The notes under the pieces were generated by a model that was not told where the DNA came from, made no database searches, and saw only the letters and a program-made list of their open reading frames with translations. Position numbers and translations under genes: made by a program. A DNA stretch of 64,000 nucleotides from Planctomonas deserti (lineage in GTDB: Bacteria; Actinomycetota; Actinomycetes; Actinomycetales; Microbacteriaceae): positions 1,054,001 to 1,118,000 of the forward strand of contig NZ_QANL01000001.1 of assembly GCF_003067705.1 (NCBI RefSeq), written 5' to 3'. Each line of letters starts with the position of its first letter. Position 1 is the stretch's first letter. Positions 15,378 to 24,588 of this stretch are shown here, piece by piece.

Positions 15378-16847
15378 TCAGCCGCCCGGTGACGCCGGAT
15401 CAGAAGGGCGCGCCAAGGTTCGGTGGCGGAGGCGGTGTCGGCGGGCTTTCCAGTCCTGGACCGCTCTGCTCTTCGTCGCCAGGTGCCGCGGCTCGCGGTT
15501 CGGGCTGAGCGATCTCGGTGGCAGCAACTTGTAGTGCCCGCCGGTTCTGGTGATGTCCCAGCCGTGATGGTGCAGGAGCAGGTGGTGGTGCTTGCACAGG
15601 AGCACGCCGTCGGTGATGTCCGTCTTGCCGTGGTCCCGTTTCCACTGGTTGATGTGGTGGGCTTCGCACCAGGACGGCGGGCGGTCGCAGCCCGGCCACA
15701 TGCAGCCGCCGTCCCGGACGGCGAGTCCGATGCGCTGGCGGGTGGTGAAGAGCCGCTGTTCCCGTCCGACGTTCACGCACTGCCCGTCGTCGTCGAGGAC
15801 CACCGCGACCGTTCCCGTGCTGCACACCTCGCGGCGGATCGTGGCGATCGAGACCGCCTCGCCGGTGTCCTGGATCGACCCGTGACCCTTGCCCGCGTCG
15901 AGCGACTCCTTCGTCACGATCACCCGGACCGCCGGTCGCCGCGATCCGTACACCTGACCAGGATCGGCGTCTGCTCCGATGCGGAGGAGCTCCAGGAATC
16001 CGTCGGCCGCTAGGCGGTCGGTCGGCCGCGGGTCGTTGACGATCGCGTCGATCCGCTCCCGATCCTCCTCCTTCACAAATCGCGGTCCGCCACGTCTCGG
16101 GTTCGTGAGCTCGTCGAGGACGGAGAGGAGGAACGCGCCGGGCTCGGGGGCGTAGAGGAACCTGCCCTCCACCATCCCGTCGAGGCGCTTCCAGGCCTTC
16201 AGGTGCTGCTGGTCCAGCTGGGCCTTCTCGCGGTCGGCGACCTCGGTGTCGTTCAGGTCGTCGCGGAGCTGTCGCGCTCGGCGGTGCAGTTGGCCTGCCG
16301 TGAGGGTTGCGGCGTCCTGAACCAGCTCGGTCGCGGCCGCGGACAGCGCTTTCACGGACACCGAATCATCAGGCAGCCCGAGGCCAGCTCGGATGGCGTC
16401 CGCCTGAGCAATGGAGATTCGACCGTCGGTCACGGCGTGAGCGATGGGTGCGTGCCAGGGAGCCGGGGGAGCAGGGAGTTCGGGGTGCTCGCGCTGAAGG
16501 GTTTCCACGGCGTCCGTTTCGGCGAGCATCTTGCCCACCTCGACGATCGAGACAGCGCCACCCTTCGTCGTTCCCGTGATGGCCTCAACCATCGCTTGAG
16601 GCGTCCTGTAGCCCTCCTCTTGGGCGAGGCCGGCGGAGCCCAGGTCGGCGCGGGAGCGCCGGTCGAGCTCGCCGGCGATCCAGGCGGAAAAGGTGTCGCA
16701 GGACTGTCGCAGGTCAGCGATAGCGTGCAGGGCGTTCACCAGATCCTGCTTCGGTAGGAGCGCGAATGCGGCCGGGGAGGAGCCCAGGCGTGCGACGGTA
16801 TCCGCCGTGCGGAGGAGCGTCGCTGCCGGGGTTCCCATAGCACACAT
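15378..16847 (-). CDS. DUF222/HNH endonuclease-signature protein (13E12 type)
   Basis: A protein of up to 489 residues with an N-terminal DUF222 region and a C-terminal HNH domain. The HNH part is CMWPGCDRPPSWCEAHHI, then a Trp/His stretch and GVLLCKHHHLLLHHHGW, giving the paired cysteines and histidines of the zinc-stabilised HNH fold. Such genes occur in many copies in actinobacterial genomes; their role (nuclease, homing or defence) is unproven. A TAGAAT -10 box at 16846-16851 overlaps the first ATG, so the real start may be the leaderless ATG at 16838. Both flanks carry G-type palindromes in direct orientation, compatible with mobility. Confidence 0.85.
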   Translation of the reverse strand: MCAMGTPAATLLRTADTVARLGSSPAAFALLPKQDLVNALHAIADLRQSCDTFSAWIAGELDRRSRADLGSAGLAQEEGYRTPQAMVEAITGTTKGGAVSIVEVGKMLAETDAVETLQREHPELPAPPAPWHAPIAHAVTDGRISIAQADAIRAGLGLPDDSVSVKALSAAATELVQDAATLTAGQLHRRARQLRDDLNDTEVADREKAQLDQQHLKAWKRLDGMVEGRFLYAPEPGAFLLSVLDELTNPRRGGPRFVKEEDRERIDAIVNDPRPTDRLAADGFLELLRIGADADPGQVYGSRRPAVRVIVTKESLDAGKGHGSIQDTGEAVSIATIRREVCSTGTVAVVLDDDGQCVNVGREQRLFTTRQRIGLAVRDGGCMWPGCDRPPSWCEAHHINQWKRDHGKTDITDGVLLCKHHHLLLHHHGWDITRTGGHYKLLPPRSLSPNREPRHLATKSRAVQDWKARRHRLRHRTLARPSDPASPGG

Positions 16848-16858
16848 TCTACCACGTC

Positions 16859-16903
16859 GAAAGTTTCTTCGATGAAGAACTTTCTGCCCTGTGGAGAACT
16901 TTC
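16859..16903. promoter_or_regulatory. Candidate operator upstream of the HNH gene
   Basis: The inverted repeat GAAAGTTTCTTC-GAT-GAAGAACTTTC (16859-16884, one extra T in the left arm) is followed by another GAACTTTC half-site at 16896-16903. It is AT-rich for this genome and overlaps the expected -35 region of the HNH promoter. The cognate regulator is unknown. Confidence 0.45.
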
Positions 16904-16928
16904 CGGGTCAGGTCGGAGTGACAGCGAG

Positions 16929-16954
16929 CGTCCCTTCGACAAGCTCAGGGACCG
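16929..16954. repeat. G-type palindrome, leftward copy
   Basis: Matches the copy at 15311-15336 except for one base, and lies in the same orientation on the other side of the HNH gene. A degenerate further copy is at 17037-17060. Confidence 0.8.
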
Positions 16955-17124
16955 TGGGGTTCGTCGGAGAAGCGGTCGGCGGCCCTGCGACGAGGCCATG
17001 GGACCGTGCGCGTGGGGTCTTGTGCAGCGGGGCCCGCGGCCCTTCGACGAGCCAGGGAGCGCGTCACCGGCCGCGCGTCGCGAGGGCCCTGCGGCGCAGC
17101 CCACCCGCGTCATAGGCTGGCCCG

Positions 17125-17682
17125 ATGCTGACGGCCCGGGATGTGCTCGATCCCGTGCCGCGGAGGGTGCTGGTCGGCGGGGTCACCGGGGCGGGCAAGA
17201 CGACTCTCGCCCGGCGCATCGGGGAGATCCTCGGCCTGCCGCACACCGAGATGGACGGGCTGTATCACGGCGTCGGATGGGTTCCTCGGCCGACCTTCGT
17301 CGAGGACGTCGAAGCCTTCACCGCCGAACCCACGTGGGTGACCGAGTGGCAGTACACCGCAGTGCGCGGCCTGCTCGTGTCGCGGGCGGACACTCTCGTC
17401 TGGCTCGATCTGCCGGCCCGCGTGACCCTCTGGCGGGTCCTCCGCCGGACCCTCGTCCGGCGGGCCCGGCGCACGGTCCTCTGGAACGGCAACGTCGAGC
17501 CCCCGCTCAGCACGATGATCGGCAACCCCGACCACCTCCTGCGCTGGGCCTGGCGCACACGGCACTCGATGCCTGAGAGGGTGCTGCCGCTCGAGCGGGA
17601 TCACCCGCACCTGCGCATCGTGCGCCTGCGGAGCAGCCGCGACGTCGCCCTCTGGCTCGCCACCCTCGCCCGATCCTCCTGA
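17125..17682 (+). CDS. P-loop NTPase, AAA/adenylate-kinase-like (topology-modulation type)
   Basis: A 185-residue small ATPase. The Walker A motif GVTGAGKTT is near residues 18-26, followed by LPHTEMDGLYHG and a TWVTEWQYT segment typical of the small kinase-like proteins often annotated as DNA topology modulation protein or shikimate-kinase-like. A basic stretch (RVLRRTLVRRARR) forms the lid region. The substrate is unknown. It stands alone after a repeat-rich gap and ends before the small gene on the opposite strand. Confidence 0.75.
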   Translation: MLTARDVLDPVPRRVLVGGVTGAGKTTLARRIGEILGLPHTEMDGLYHGVGWVPRPTFVEDVEAFTAEPTWVTEWQYTAVRGLLVSRADTLVWLDLPARVTLWRVLRRTLVRRARRTVLWNGNVEPPLSTMIGNPDHLLRWAWRTRHSMPERVLPLERDHPHLRIVRLRSSRDVALWLATLARSS

Positions 17683-17753
17683 GGCAGTGCCCCGAACGGT
17701 CCAACGCGTGACCCGCAAGGCTCACCTGGGAGGCGGCCACCGGGCGCAGAAAA

Positions 17754-17788
17754 GGCCGGAGCCGACGGGGTTACCGTCGACTCCGGCC
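17754..17788 (-). terminator. Rho-independent terminator of the 61-residue gene
   Basis: A 15-bp stem with one mismatch (17754-17768 with 17774-17788) and a five-base loop, followed by TTTT on the minus strand. Confidence 0.8.
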
Positions 17789-17809
17789 GAAGCGTGGCGT
17801 GAAGCCGGC

Positions 17810-17995
17810 CTACTTGCCGAAGAGGCCGCCGAGCTTGCCCAGCAGGTCCTGCGGGTTGACGCCGAACTTCGCCAGCAGGTCTCCGTGCTGGTCGGTGTCG
17901 ACCTTGTCGGGCAGCTCGGAGTCGGCCTTCGCCGCCTCGTCGTGCTTGCCCATGCTCATGAGTTGCTCGATGATCTGGCTCTTGTCGATGTTCAT
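17810..17995 (-). CDS. Small conserved-looking hypothetical protein
   Basis: A 61-residue acidic protein with no recognised domain. It begins MNIDKSQIIEQLMSMGKHDE, has a charged middle (ADSELPDKVDTDQHGD) and ends in an amphipathic, glycine-rich tail (LLGKLGGLFGK). The reading frame, ATG start and a good terminator directly downstream all support a real single-gene transcript. The ribosome-binding site is weak. The tail could pack against a partner or membrane; no function is claimed. Confidence 0.7.
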   Translation of the reverse strand: MNIDKSQIIEQLMSMGKHDEAAKADSELPDKVDTDQHGDLLAKFGVNPQDLLGKLGGLFGK

Positions 17996-18105
17996 GCAAC
18001 CAGTCAACTCCGATGCATCCGGCCGGGCGAGGGATCGTCGTCGCCGGCAAGAAGCCGCCCTCGCCGAGCAAGAAGAGACCCCGAACCCGTCGCCGAAAGC
18101 GTCGC

Positions 18106-18759
18106 TCAGCGGGCCTCGCCCGTGGGGTCGGGTGCCGTCGCATCCTCGAGCTGGGCGCCGCCGAGGGGAGCATCGGCCCACTGCTCGGCCACCCAGCCGT
18201 CGTCGGGCGAGCCCTCGAGGATGACCACGGCCGTGTTCTCCAGGTGGTTCACCCGGCTGAACTCGACCCCGACGTTGCGGGACGCCCGCGATGCCCAGGC
18301 GCGGATTGCGGCGCCGTGGCTGAACACGGCGACCGTGCCGTCGTGCCGGGACGCGATCTCGGCGATCGCGTCGTCGTACCGCGCGAAGAATTCGTGCCCG
18401 CTCTCGGCATCGGGGATGCGGGCCGCCAGGTCGTCGGCCCAGGAAAAGATCGTGCCCATGTAGAGCCGGATCGCATCGGGGTCCGACCGCTGCTCGAGGG
18501 ATCCCGCGGAGATCTCGCGGAGCCCCGGCAGCTCGGTCGGGGTGATGCCGAGCGCCTCGGCGAGGGGAGCGGCCGTCTCGTGGGTGCGCACCATCGTGGA
18601 GACGTAGATGGCGTCGATGGCCTCGTCGGCGAGGGCGTCCGGCACGGCGGCCGCCTGCTCGCGCCCCAGCTCGGTCAGACCCGGACCCGGCACGACCGCG
18701 CCCAGTGCGCCACGCGCGTTGTCGGGTGTCTGGCCGTGACGGATGAGGAGGAGTCGCAT
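18106..18759 (-). CDS. Histidine phosphatase (phosphoglycerate-mutase-like) family protein
   Basis: A 217-residue member of branch 1 of the histidine phosphatase superfamily. The catalytic LIRHGQT motif is at residues 5-11, and the second conserved histidine lies in VAVFSHGAAIRAW. Residues Arg6, Arg58 (VRTHETA) and Glu83 (LREISAG) complete a plausible active site. The N-terminal MRLLLIRHG supports the ATG at 18759. Substrates range from phosphosugars to small phosphate esters and cannot be assigned here. The last 20 residues are an acidic tail. Confidence 0.88.
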   Translation of the reverse strand: MRLLLIRHGQTPDNARGALGAVVPGPGLTELGREQAAAVPDALADEAIDAIYVSTMVRTHETAAPLAEALGITPTELPGLREISAGSLEQRSDPDAIRLYMGTIFSWADDLAARIPDAESGHEFFARYDDAIAEIASRHDGTVAVFSHGAAIRAWASRASRNVGVEFSRVNHLENTAVVILEGSPDDGWVAEQWADAPLGGAQLEDATAPDPTGEAR

Positions 18760-18890
18760 TGTTCCGAGGCTACTTGAGCGATATGGGAAGTGCCCCGGGT
18801 GCACAGCAGCACGGCGGTCCACTCCGGATGCACGGCAACAGTCGGCCCGCCTCGAGCGCCAAGCGACCCGCCAGGCCGCGGTCGCGACCC

Positions 18891-20102
18891 CTACGCGCGC
18901 TTCCGCGCCCGTGCGTGGCGCACGGCGTCGACTCCCACGCTGAGCACGAGCGCGACCGCCAGGAACGCGATCTGCACCGAGGGCAGCTCGCCGATGCCGA
19001 TCCCGTCGAGCAGCAGCCCGCCGAGGAGCGCACCGCCGCCGATCCCCACGTTGAACGCGGTCGTCTGCAGCGCCGCCGCGAGGTCGCGCACGCGGAACGA
19101 CGCGGTGTGCAGCATGCGGGTCTGCAGCATCGCCGGGATGCCGCCGAACGCGACGCCCCAGACCACGAACGCGGAGACCACGATCACCGGATTGCCCGAG
19201 AAGAGGGCGAGCACGAGCACCGCGAGCATGACCGCCCCGACCGCGCCGACGAAGCCGCGCTTGGGGAAGCGGTCCGCCGCGAAGCCGGCGAGTACGAGGC
19301 CGATGGCACCCGCGCCGCCGTAGAGGAAGAGGAGGAACGCGACGGACGTGTCGGGGAAGCGCGCGACGTCCGTGAGCCACGGCGCGATGTACGTGTAGAA
19401 GATGTTCTGCCCCGTCACGAGGATCACGATGACGATGCACAGCAGCACAACGCCGGTGACGCTGCGGTCCTTGTACAGCGGCAGCGGGATCTCGCCGGTG
19501 CGCAGCGTGACGTGGTGGTTCACCGGCGGCAGGAACTTCACGACCGCAAGGGCCAGCAGCAGCACGACGGCCGCAATGATCATGAAGGCGGCCCGCCAGT
19601 CGAGGGCGTGACCGAGCGCGGTGCCCACGGGGACGCCGAGCACGAAGGCCGCGGATGCGCCGCCGGAGGTGATCGCCACGGCTCGGCCGAGCTGGTGCTT
19701 CGGCACGAGGTGCGCGGAGTAGGCCGCCACGACGGCCCAGAACAGGCCGTGCGCGAGACCGCCGAGAATGCGGGCGCCCACGAGGATCTCGTAGGTCGGC
19801 GCGATCGCGGCCAGCACGTTGGCCAGCGCGATGATGAGCAGCACGACGACGACGAGCGTCTTCCGCGAGTACTTGCGGGTCAGTGCCGCGAGCGGCGTGG
19901 TCGCGACGACCACCGTGCCGGCGAAGATCGTGACGAGCAGCCCGGCCCGGGAGATGCTCACGTCGAGGTCCCGAGCCATGTCGGGCAGGAGCCCGGTGGG
20001 CAGGAACTCGCTCGTGACCGAGGCGAAGATGGCGCCCGCGAGGGTCAGGAGGCCGATCCAGGGGAAGGCGGGGGCGGCGGTCTGGGAAGTGGGCGCGGAC
20101 AC
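18891..20102 (-). CDS. MFS transporter
   Basis: A 403-residue major facilitator with about 12 membrane helices. The early segment FLPTGLLPDMARDLDVS and LTRKYSRKTL in the first cytoplasmic loop place it near the AraJ/sugar-efflux or drug-efflux (DHA1) branch. I chose GTG at 20102 because it gives a short cytoplasmic N-terminus before the first helix; an in-frame TTG at 20159 would add 19 non-family residues. The C-terminus is basic (RHARARKRA). It stands alone and its substrate is unknown. Confidence 0.88.
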   Translation of the reverse strand: MSAPTSQTAAPAFPWIGLLTLAGAIFASVTSEFLPTGLLPDMARDLDVSISRAGLLVTIFAGTVVVATTPLAALTRKYSRKTLVVVVLLIIALANVLAAIAPTYEILVGARILGGLAHGLFWAVVAAYSAHLVPKHQLGRAVAITSGGASAAFVLGVPVGTALGHALDWRAAFMIIAAVVLLLALAVVKFLPPVNHHVTLRTGEIPLPLYKDRSVTGVVLLCIVIVILVTGQNIFYTYIAPWLTDVARFPDTSVAFLLFLYGGAGAIGLVLAGFAADRFPKRGFVGAVGAVMLAVLVLALFSGNPVIVVSAFVVWGVAFGGIPAMLQTRMLHTASFRVRDLAAALQTTAFNVGIGGGALLGGLLLDGIGIGELPSVQIAFLAVALVLSVGVDAVRHARARKRA

Positions 20103-20361
20103 GTGAAACCGTTCGAGGAGAGGGGTGGGAAGGAGCGCGGAAGACCGCCCAGCCGGCAACCGCTTCCGCGCGGCGCTGCAACAACCCTAGGCGAGCCCGG
20201 CGGCACCGCTGCCCGCGCCGAGCATGCATCACCGACCGATTCGGCGGATCCCCTTCCCTCCGAAGGGCCTGCAGAATCGGGCGCGGTGTGGCGGGAGGGC
20301 ATCATCCGCCGCAATACTCGACGTGAACCATGCACGCGCATGAACGGAGCCGGGGGGACCA

Positions 20362-21726
20362 TTGCTTGACGCCGCCACCCTTCGGGTCGCGTTCGCCCTG
20401 ACGGCTCTCACGCTGCTCGCGCTGTTCCTCCTCGTCACCTACCGGAGCACGAGGACGCCGTACAGCCTGTGGTGGAGCTGCGCCCTCGCCCTCTTCCTGG
20501 CGGGATCGGGCGCCTACCTCTTCGACTTCACGCCGCAGCAGGTCTGGGCCAACCCGCTTGGCAACGGTCTGTTCGTCGCCGGGGCCGCGAGCGTCTGGAT
20601 CGGCGCTCGGTCGCTGCGCGCGCGTCCGCTGCACTGGTGGCAGCTCGTCGCCCCGACCGTCGTGATCATCGTCGTCTCGGCCTTCGACTCACCGGCGACG
20701 AACGACTGGTCCGGCGGGCCGCTCTTCCTCGCTCTCCTGTCCGGCCTCATCGGGCTCTCGGCGCGCGAGATCCTGCTGCTCGATCCCGGATACTCCCGCA
20801 CGCGCTGGCCGCTGTTCCTCGCGTCCGCCGCGCTCTCCGCCTACTACCTCGTGCGCCTCGTCGTGTACCTGATCGACGGGCCCCGCGGCGCGGTGTTCGT
20901 CGAGTACTTCGGCACCCAGACCACGACGCTCATCACCATGGTGCTGCTGATCGTGGTCTCCTTCTCGATGGCGTCCCTGAGCGGCGAGCAGCTCGCCCGC
21001 GAGATGGGCGTGCGGATGGAGCGGACCGGCCGCGAGCTGGCCGAGGCGGGGCAGGTGCAGCGGCGGTTGCTTCCCGCGGAGGCGCCCGGGGTGCCCGGCT
21101 ACGACGTCGCGGGCGCGTGCGTGCCCAGCGGGGCAATGAGCGGCGACTTCTTCGACTGGCAGCACACGCCCGGCGGGCTCGCCCTGACCGTGGCGGACGT
21201 GATGGGCAAGGGCGTCGGCGCGGCGATGATCGCGGCGACGGTGCGCGCGGCCCTGCGCGTCACCGTGCCCAAGGCCGCGCCGGCCGACGCCGTCGCGGCG
21301 GTGGACAGGGTGGTGGAGACGGACCTCGTGACGAACGAGGCCTTCGTCACGCTTCTGCACATGCGCCTCGATGCGACCACGGGGGTCCTGACCGTCGTGG
21401 ATGCCGGCCACGGCCTCGGCCTCATCGCGCGAGCGGATGGCACCCGCGAGCTCTTCCGCTCCTCGAACACGCCCCTCGGTGTGCTCGGCGGTCAGGTGTG
21501 GAACGCCCGCACGTACCAGCTCTGCCCCGGCGATCTCGTGCTCGTGTTCAGCGACGGGGTGCTCGACCTGTTCGACGGCACGTTGGACTCGCTCAGCCGC
21601 GCCGCCGACCTTGCCCGCTCCGCCGCGCCGACCGCGCAGGACGCCGTGGACAGCATCCGCCGGCTGGCCGAAGGCGTCGAACTGCCCGATGATGTGACGG
21701 TCGTCGCCGTCCGGCGCATGGCCTGA
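20362..21726 (+). CDS. Membrane-bound PP2C/SpoIIE-type phosphatase
   Basis: A 454-residue protein. Residues 1-210 contain about seven hydrophobic helices, a short linker (QLAREMGVRMERTGRELAEAGQVQRRLLP) looks coiled-coil, and residues 240-454 form an RsbU/SpoIIE phosphatase. Metal-binding motifs are visible: SGDFFDW, VADVMGKGVGAAM, DAGHG and SDGVLDLFDG. Such phosphatases usually dephosphorylate anti-anti-sigma factors, so a membrane-sensed stress-sigma switch is inferred, but no anti-sigma or STAS gene is adjacent. The start is TTG at 20362 after a GGGGGGA stretch. It is followed 14 bases later by the PhzF-like gene. Confidence 0.85.
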   Translation: MLDAATLRVAFALTALTLLALFLLVTYRSTRTPYSLWWSCALALFLAGSGAYLFDFTPQQVWANPLGNGLFVAGAASVWIGARSLRARPLHWWQLVAPTVVIIVVSAFDSPATNDWSGGPLFLALLSGLIGLSAREILLLDPGYSRTRWPLFLASAALSAYYLVRLVVYLIDGPRGAVFVEYFGTQTTTLITMVLLIVVSFSMASLSGEQLAREMGVRMERTGRELAEAGQVQRRLLPAEAPGVPGYDVAGACVPSGAMSGDFFDWQHTPGGLALTVADVMGKGVGAAMIAATVRAALRVTVPKAAPADAVAAVDRVVETDLVTNEAFVTLLHMRLDATTGVLTVVDAGHGLGLIARADGTRELFRSSNTPLGVLGGQVWNARTYQLCPGDLVLVFSDGVLDLFDGTLDSLSRAADLARSAAPTAQDAVDSIRRLAEGVELPDDVTVVAVRRMA

Positions 21727-21740
21727 CCCCGAGGAGGACC

Positions 21741-22640
21741 GTGTCAGACGACGTCGAGGTGTTGCGTCTCACCGCATTCTCGTCCGATCCCGAGGGTGGC
21801 AATCCCGCCGGGGTCGTGCTCGACGCCCGCAGCCTGTCGGACGAGCGGATGCAGGAGATCGCCGCGGAGGTGGGCTACGCCGAGACGGCGTTCGTCACGG
21901 CACCACCGAGCCCGGAGCAGCCGGGCCGGATGGGCATCCGCTACTTCTCCCCGACCGCGGAGGTGCCCTTCTGCGGGCACGCCACGGTCGCCACCGCCGT
22001 CGCGATCGCGGACGGCCTCGGTGGCCAGAGGATCCCGGCACCCGTCGACGGTGCCTTCCTGTTCGAGACGGCTGTCGGCGAGGTCCGCATCACGACGCGC
22101 CGCGGGGTGGCGGGGGCGGGCACCGTCGCATCCGTCACGAGCGTCGAGCCGATCGTGACGGAGCCGCAGCCAGACGTGCTCGACCGCCTGCTCGCGCTTC
22201 TCGGGCTGACCGAGGGGGATCTGGACCCCACCCATCCGCCGCGCCTGTCCTTCGCGGGCAACACCCATCCCGTCGTGGTGGTCGCGGATCGCGGGCGCTT
22301 CGATGCCTTCACCTTCGATCCGCACACCGCGCGTGCCCTCATGGACGAGCAGGGCTGGGCGGGCACGATCACCGTCGCCCATGCGAGAGGCAGGGCGGAC
22401 TCCCCGGCGGAGTACGAGGCGCGGAACATCTTCCCCGTCGGCACCATGAACGAGGATCCGGCCACGGGATCGGCGGCCGCCGCGCTCGGCGCCTACCTCC
22501 GCGCGCTGGGGCTGGTGCAGCCACCGGAACGCGTGCTCATCCGCCAGGGACGGCACGTCGGGCGCCCGGGGCTGCTCACGGTCGACGTCCCCGCGGCGGG
22601 CGGCATCATCGTCTCGGGAACCGCGACGCGTATCTCCTGA
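21741..22640 (+). CDS. PhzF family isomerase
   Basis: A 299-residue PhzF-fold protein. The family N-terminus VLRLTAFSSDPEGGNPAGVV, the catalytic glutamate E48 in GYAETAF, and the C-terminal MNEDPATGSAAAALGAYL are all present. PhzF itself isomerises a dihydroanthranilate, but no other phenazine gene is near, so this is one of the common family members of unknown substrate. GTG 21741 follows a GAGGAGGA ribosome-binding site, and it is probably co-transcribed with the phosphatase gene. Confidence 0.88.
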   Translation: MSDDVEVLRLTAFSSDPEGGNPAGVVLDARSLSDERMQEIAAEVGYAETAFVTAPPSPEQPGRMGIRYFSPTAEVPFCGHATVATAVAIADGLGGQRIPAPVDGAFLFETAVGEVRITTRRGVAGAGTVASVTSVEPIVTEPQPDVLDRLLALLGLTEGDLDPTHPPRLSFAGNTHPVVVVADRGRFDAFTFDPHTARALMDEQGWAGTITVAHARGRADSPAEYEARNIFPVGTMNEDPATGSAAAALGAYLRALGLVQPPERVLIRQGRHVGRPGLLTVDVPAAGGIIVSGTATRIS

Positions 22641-22718
22641 CCTGAGGCATTGCCCTGCCACCCGCGGGCGCACTAGCTTGAGCGCGATACCGGTCGCGAC
22701 AACGCTCAGGACAGGTCG

Positions 22719-24551
22719 ATGAAGAGAAGGTTCTCCCTGCTGTCGACCCTCGCGGTCGCCCTGCTGGTTCCCGCGCTCGCCGTGAGCGGCCTGCCTGCCG
22801 CGGCGTCTCCAGCGGCAGCCGCCCCCCAAGCCGGTCCCGAAGCCGGTTCCACTGCTGCCACGGAAACGGCCAGCGCCCTGCTCGCCGTCACCGCCGTCGA
22901 GGCCCTCCCATCCCGCGCTTCGATTGTGCAGGCGGGCCGGTCGGCCGTCGACTACTTCTACACCGCGGGCGGAGGCGCGACCGCCGACGACGGCTGGCGC
23001 TGGGCGCCGTACTTCATGGCCGTTGAGGCCCTGCATCAGGAGACGGGCGACCCGCTCTACCGGCAGCGGCTTCAGGCCTGGGGCGACCGCAACGCGTGGA
23101 ACCCGGAGGCCGCGGAAACCCCGACCTCGAATCCGGACAGCCGCGCGGCGATCCAGGTGTGGCAGGACTCCGTGCGGGCCGGCGTATCCGTGAACCTCGC
23201 GCCGTCCGACCGGGTGATGGCCGCCGACCTGTCCCTCGCGCCGAGCCGCTACTGGTGGATCGACGCCATGTTCATGGGACTTCCGCTCTGGCCCCGCTGG
23301 GCCGACCGCACCGGCAACGCGGCCTACCAGGTGAAACACGCGCAGTTCTACTCGTTCCTCAAGACCCAGGGTGCGACGACGGTGCGCCCCGGCTGCACGA
23401 ACACGGGGCTGTTCGACCCGTCCGAAGACCTGTGGTGGCGGGACTGCAAGTACGTGCCGCAGCGCGACGCGCTCGGCAACAAGGTGTTCTGGGCCCGGGG
23501 CAACGGCTGGGTCATGGGCGCGATGGCCCGGATGCTCATGGACCTGCCCTCGACGGATCCGAGCTACGCCGAGTACCGATTGATGCTGCAGCGCATGGCG
23601 GCGCGCGTCGCCGCCCTTCAGGGCTCGGACGGCATGTGGCGCAGCAACCTGCTCAGCCCCTCGATCTACCCCGCGCCGGAGACCAGCGCGACGGCCCTCT
23701 TCACCTACGCCATCGCGTACGGCATCCGTACGCGCGTGCTCGATTCGGCCACCTACCTGCCCGTGGTCACGCGGGCGTGGAACGGCATGCGCGCCACGTC
23801 GCTCACGAGCTCCGGCTTCCTCTCCCACTGCCAGGGCGTGGGCGAGGCGCCGGCCGCTCCGAGCACGACCACCTCCATCGCCTACTGCGTCGGCGCGTTC
23901 GGGCTCGCCGCGACCGAGCTCGCGAAGCTCTCCGGCGACCTGGCCTCCGACTCCTTCGGCCGCACCGCGACAGGAGGCCTCGGCACCGCCGACATAGGCG
24001 GCACCTGGACCACGGCCGGCACCGCGTCGAGCTTCACCGTGAACGGCCGCGCGGCGAGGATCACCACACCGGCCGGCTCCACCCGCTACGCCTACCTGAA
24101 CGGTGTGACTACGGCGGGCTCCGACTCGCGTGCGGTGCTCAGCTTCCCGCGCCCGACCGCCGGCAGCGTCTACGCAGGGCTACTCGGCAGGCGGGTCGGG
24201 ACGGCCGACTACCGCGGCCGCGTCGTGGTCGGTGCCAACGGCTCCGTCCAGATCCAGGTGCAGCGCACCGGCATGACGCTCCGCAGCGCCCTGGTCCCCG
24301 GGCTCACCTACTCCGCGAACCAGAAGCTGAACCTGCGCGTGCAGGTGACCGGCAGCGCTCCCACTACCGTGCGAGCCAAGGTGTGGCGGATGGGCTCCGT
24401 GGAGCCGACCTCGTGGCAGGTGACGGCGACGGATGCGACGGCCGGTCTGCAGAGCGCGGGCGCCGTCGGGCTCTACAGCTACTTCAGCGGCAGCGGATCG
24501 CCCTCGACGGTCACGGTCGCGGTGGACGACCTCTCGGTGCGCACCCCCTGA
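22719..24551 (+). CDS. Secreted GH88/GH105-type glycoside hydrolase with C-terminal LamG-like domain
   Basis: A 610-residue exported enzyme. Residues 1-35 form a Sec signal peptide ending in Ala-rich sequence. Residues 65-405 resemble YteR-type unsaturated rhamnogalacturonyl hydrolases: WRWAPYFMAVEALHQETGD, the active-site RYWWIDAMFMGLPLW with its aspartate, and GNGWVMGAMARML. Residues 410-610 form a jelly-roll, LamG-like domain (DSFGRTATGGLGTAD, then GGTWTT) common on surface enzymes of Microbacteriaceae. It likely acts outside the cell on unsaturated oligosaccharides released from pectin by lyases. ATG 22719 is the first plausible start; it stands alone. Confidence 0.85.
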   Translation: MKRRFSLLSTLAVALLVPALAVSGLPAAASPAAAAPQAGPEAGSTAATETASALLAVTAVEALPSRASIVQAGRSAVDYFYTAGGGATADDGWRWAPYFMAVEALHQETGDPLYRQRLQAWGDRNAWNPEAAETPTSNPDSRAAIQVWQDSVRAGVSVNLAPSDRVMAADLSLAPSRYWWIDAMFMGLPLWPRWADRTGNAAYQVKHAQFYSFLKTQGATTVRPGCTNTGLFDPSEDLWWRDCKYVPQRDALGNKVFWARGNGWVMGAMARMLMDLPSTDPSYAEYRLMLQRMAARVAALQGSDGMWRSNLLSPSIYPAPETSATALFTYAIAYGIRTRVLDSATYLPVVTRAWNGMRATSLTSSGFLSHCQGVGEAPAAPSTTTSIAYCVGAFGLAATELAKLSGDLASDSFGRTATGGLGTADIGGTWTTAGTASSFTVNGRAARITTPAGSTRYAYLNGVTTAGSDSRAVLSFPRPTAGSVYAGLLGRRVGTADYRGRVVVGANGSVQIQVQRTGMTLRSALVPGLTYSANQKLNLRVQVTGSAPTTVRAKVWRMGSVEPTSWQVTATDATAGLQSAGAVGLYSYFSGSGSPSTVTVAVDDLSVRTP

Positions 24552-24588
24552 GCGGAGATCTCCGCGGCGGACCTCCTACGCTCGTCTC

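Noticed and set aside
20103-20159. N-terminal extension of the MFS transporter from TTG 20159
   Set aside because: The added residues have no family similarity and GTG 20102 places the first helix normally.
18759-20369. Long open frames of several hundred codons antisense to the MFS gene, and similar ones at 3405-4340, 7566-9104, 12240-14933 and 28948-31011
   Set aside because: Their compositions (His/Glu/Asp/Arg runs) are those of reverse-strand shadows in high-GC coding DNA; the opposite strand has clear protein families.
21741-22640. Phenazine biosynthesis
   Set aside because: PhzF-like proteins are common and no other phenazine gene is in the window.
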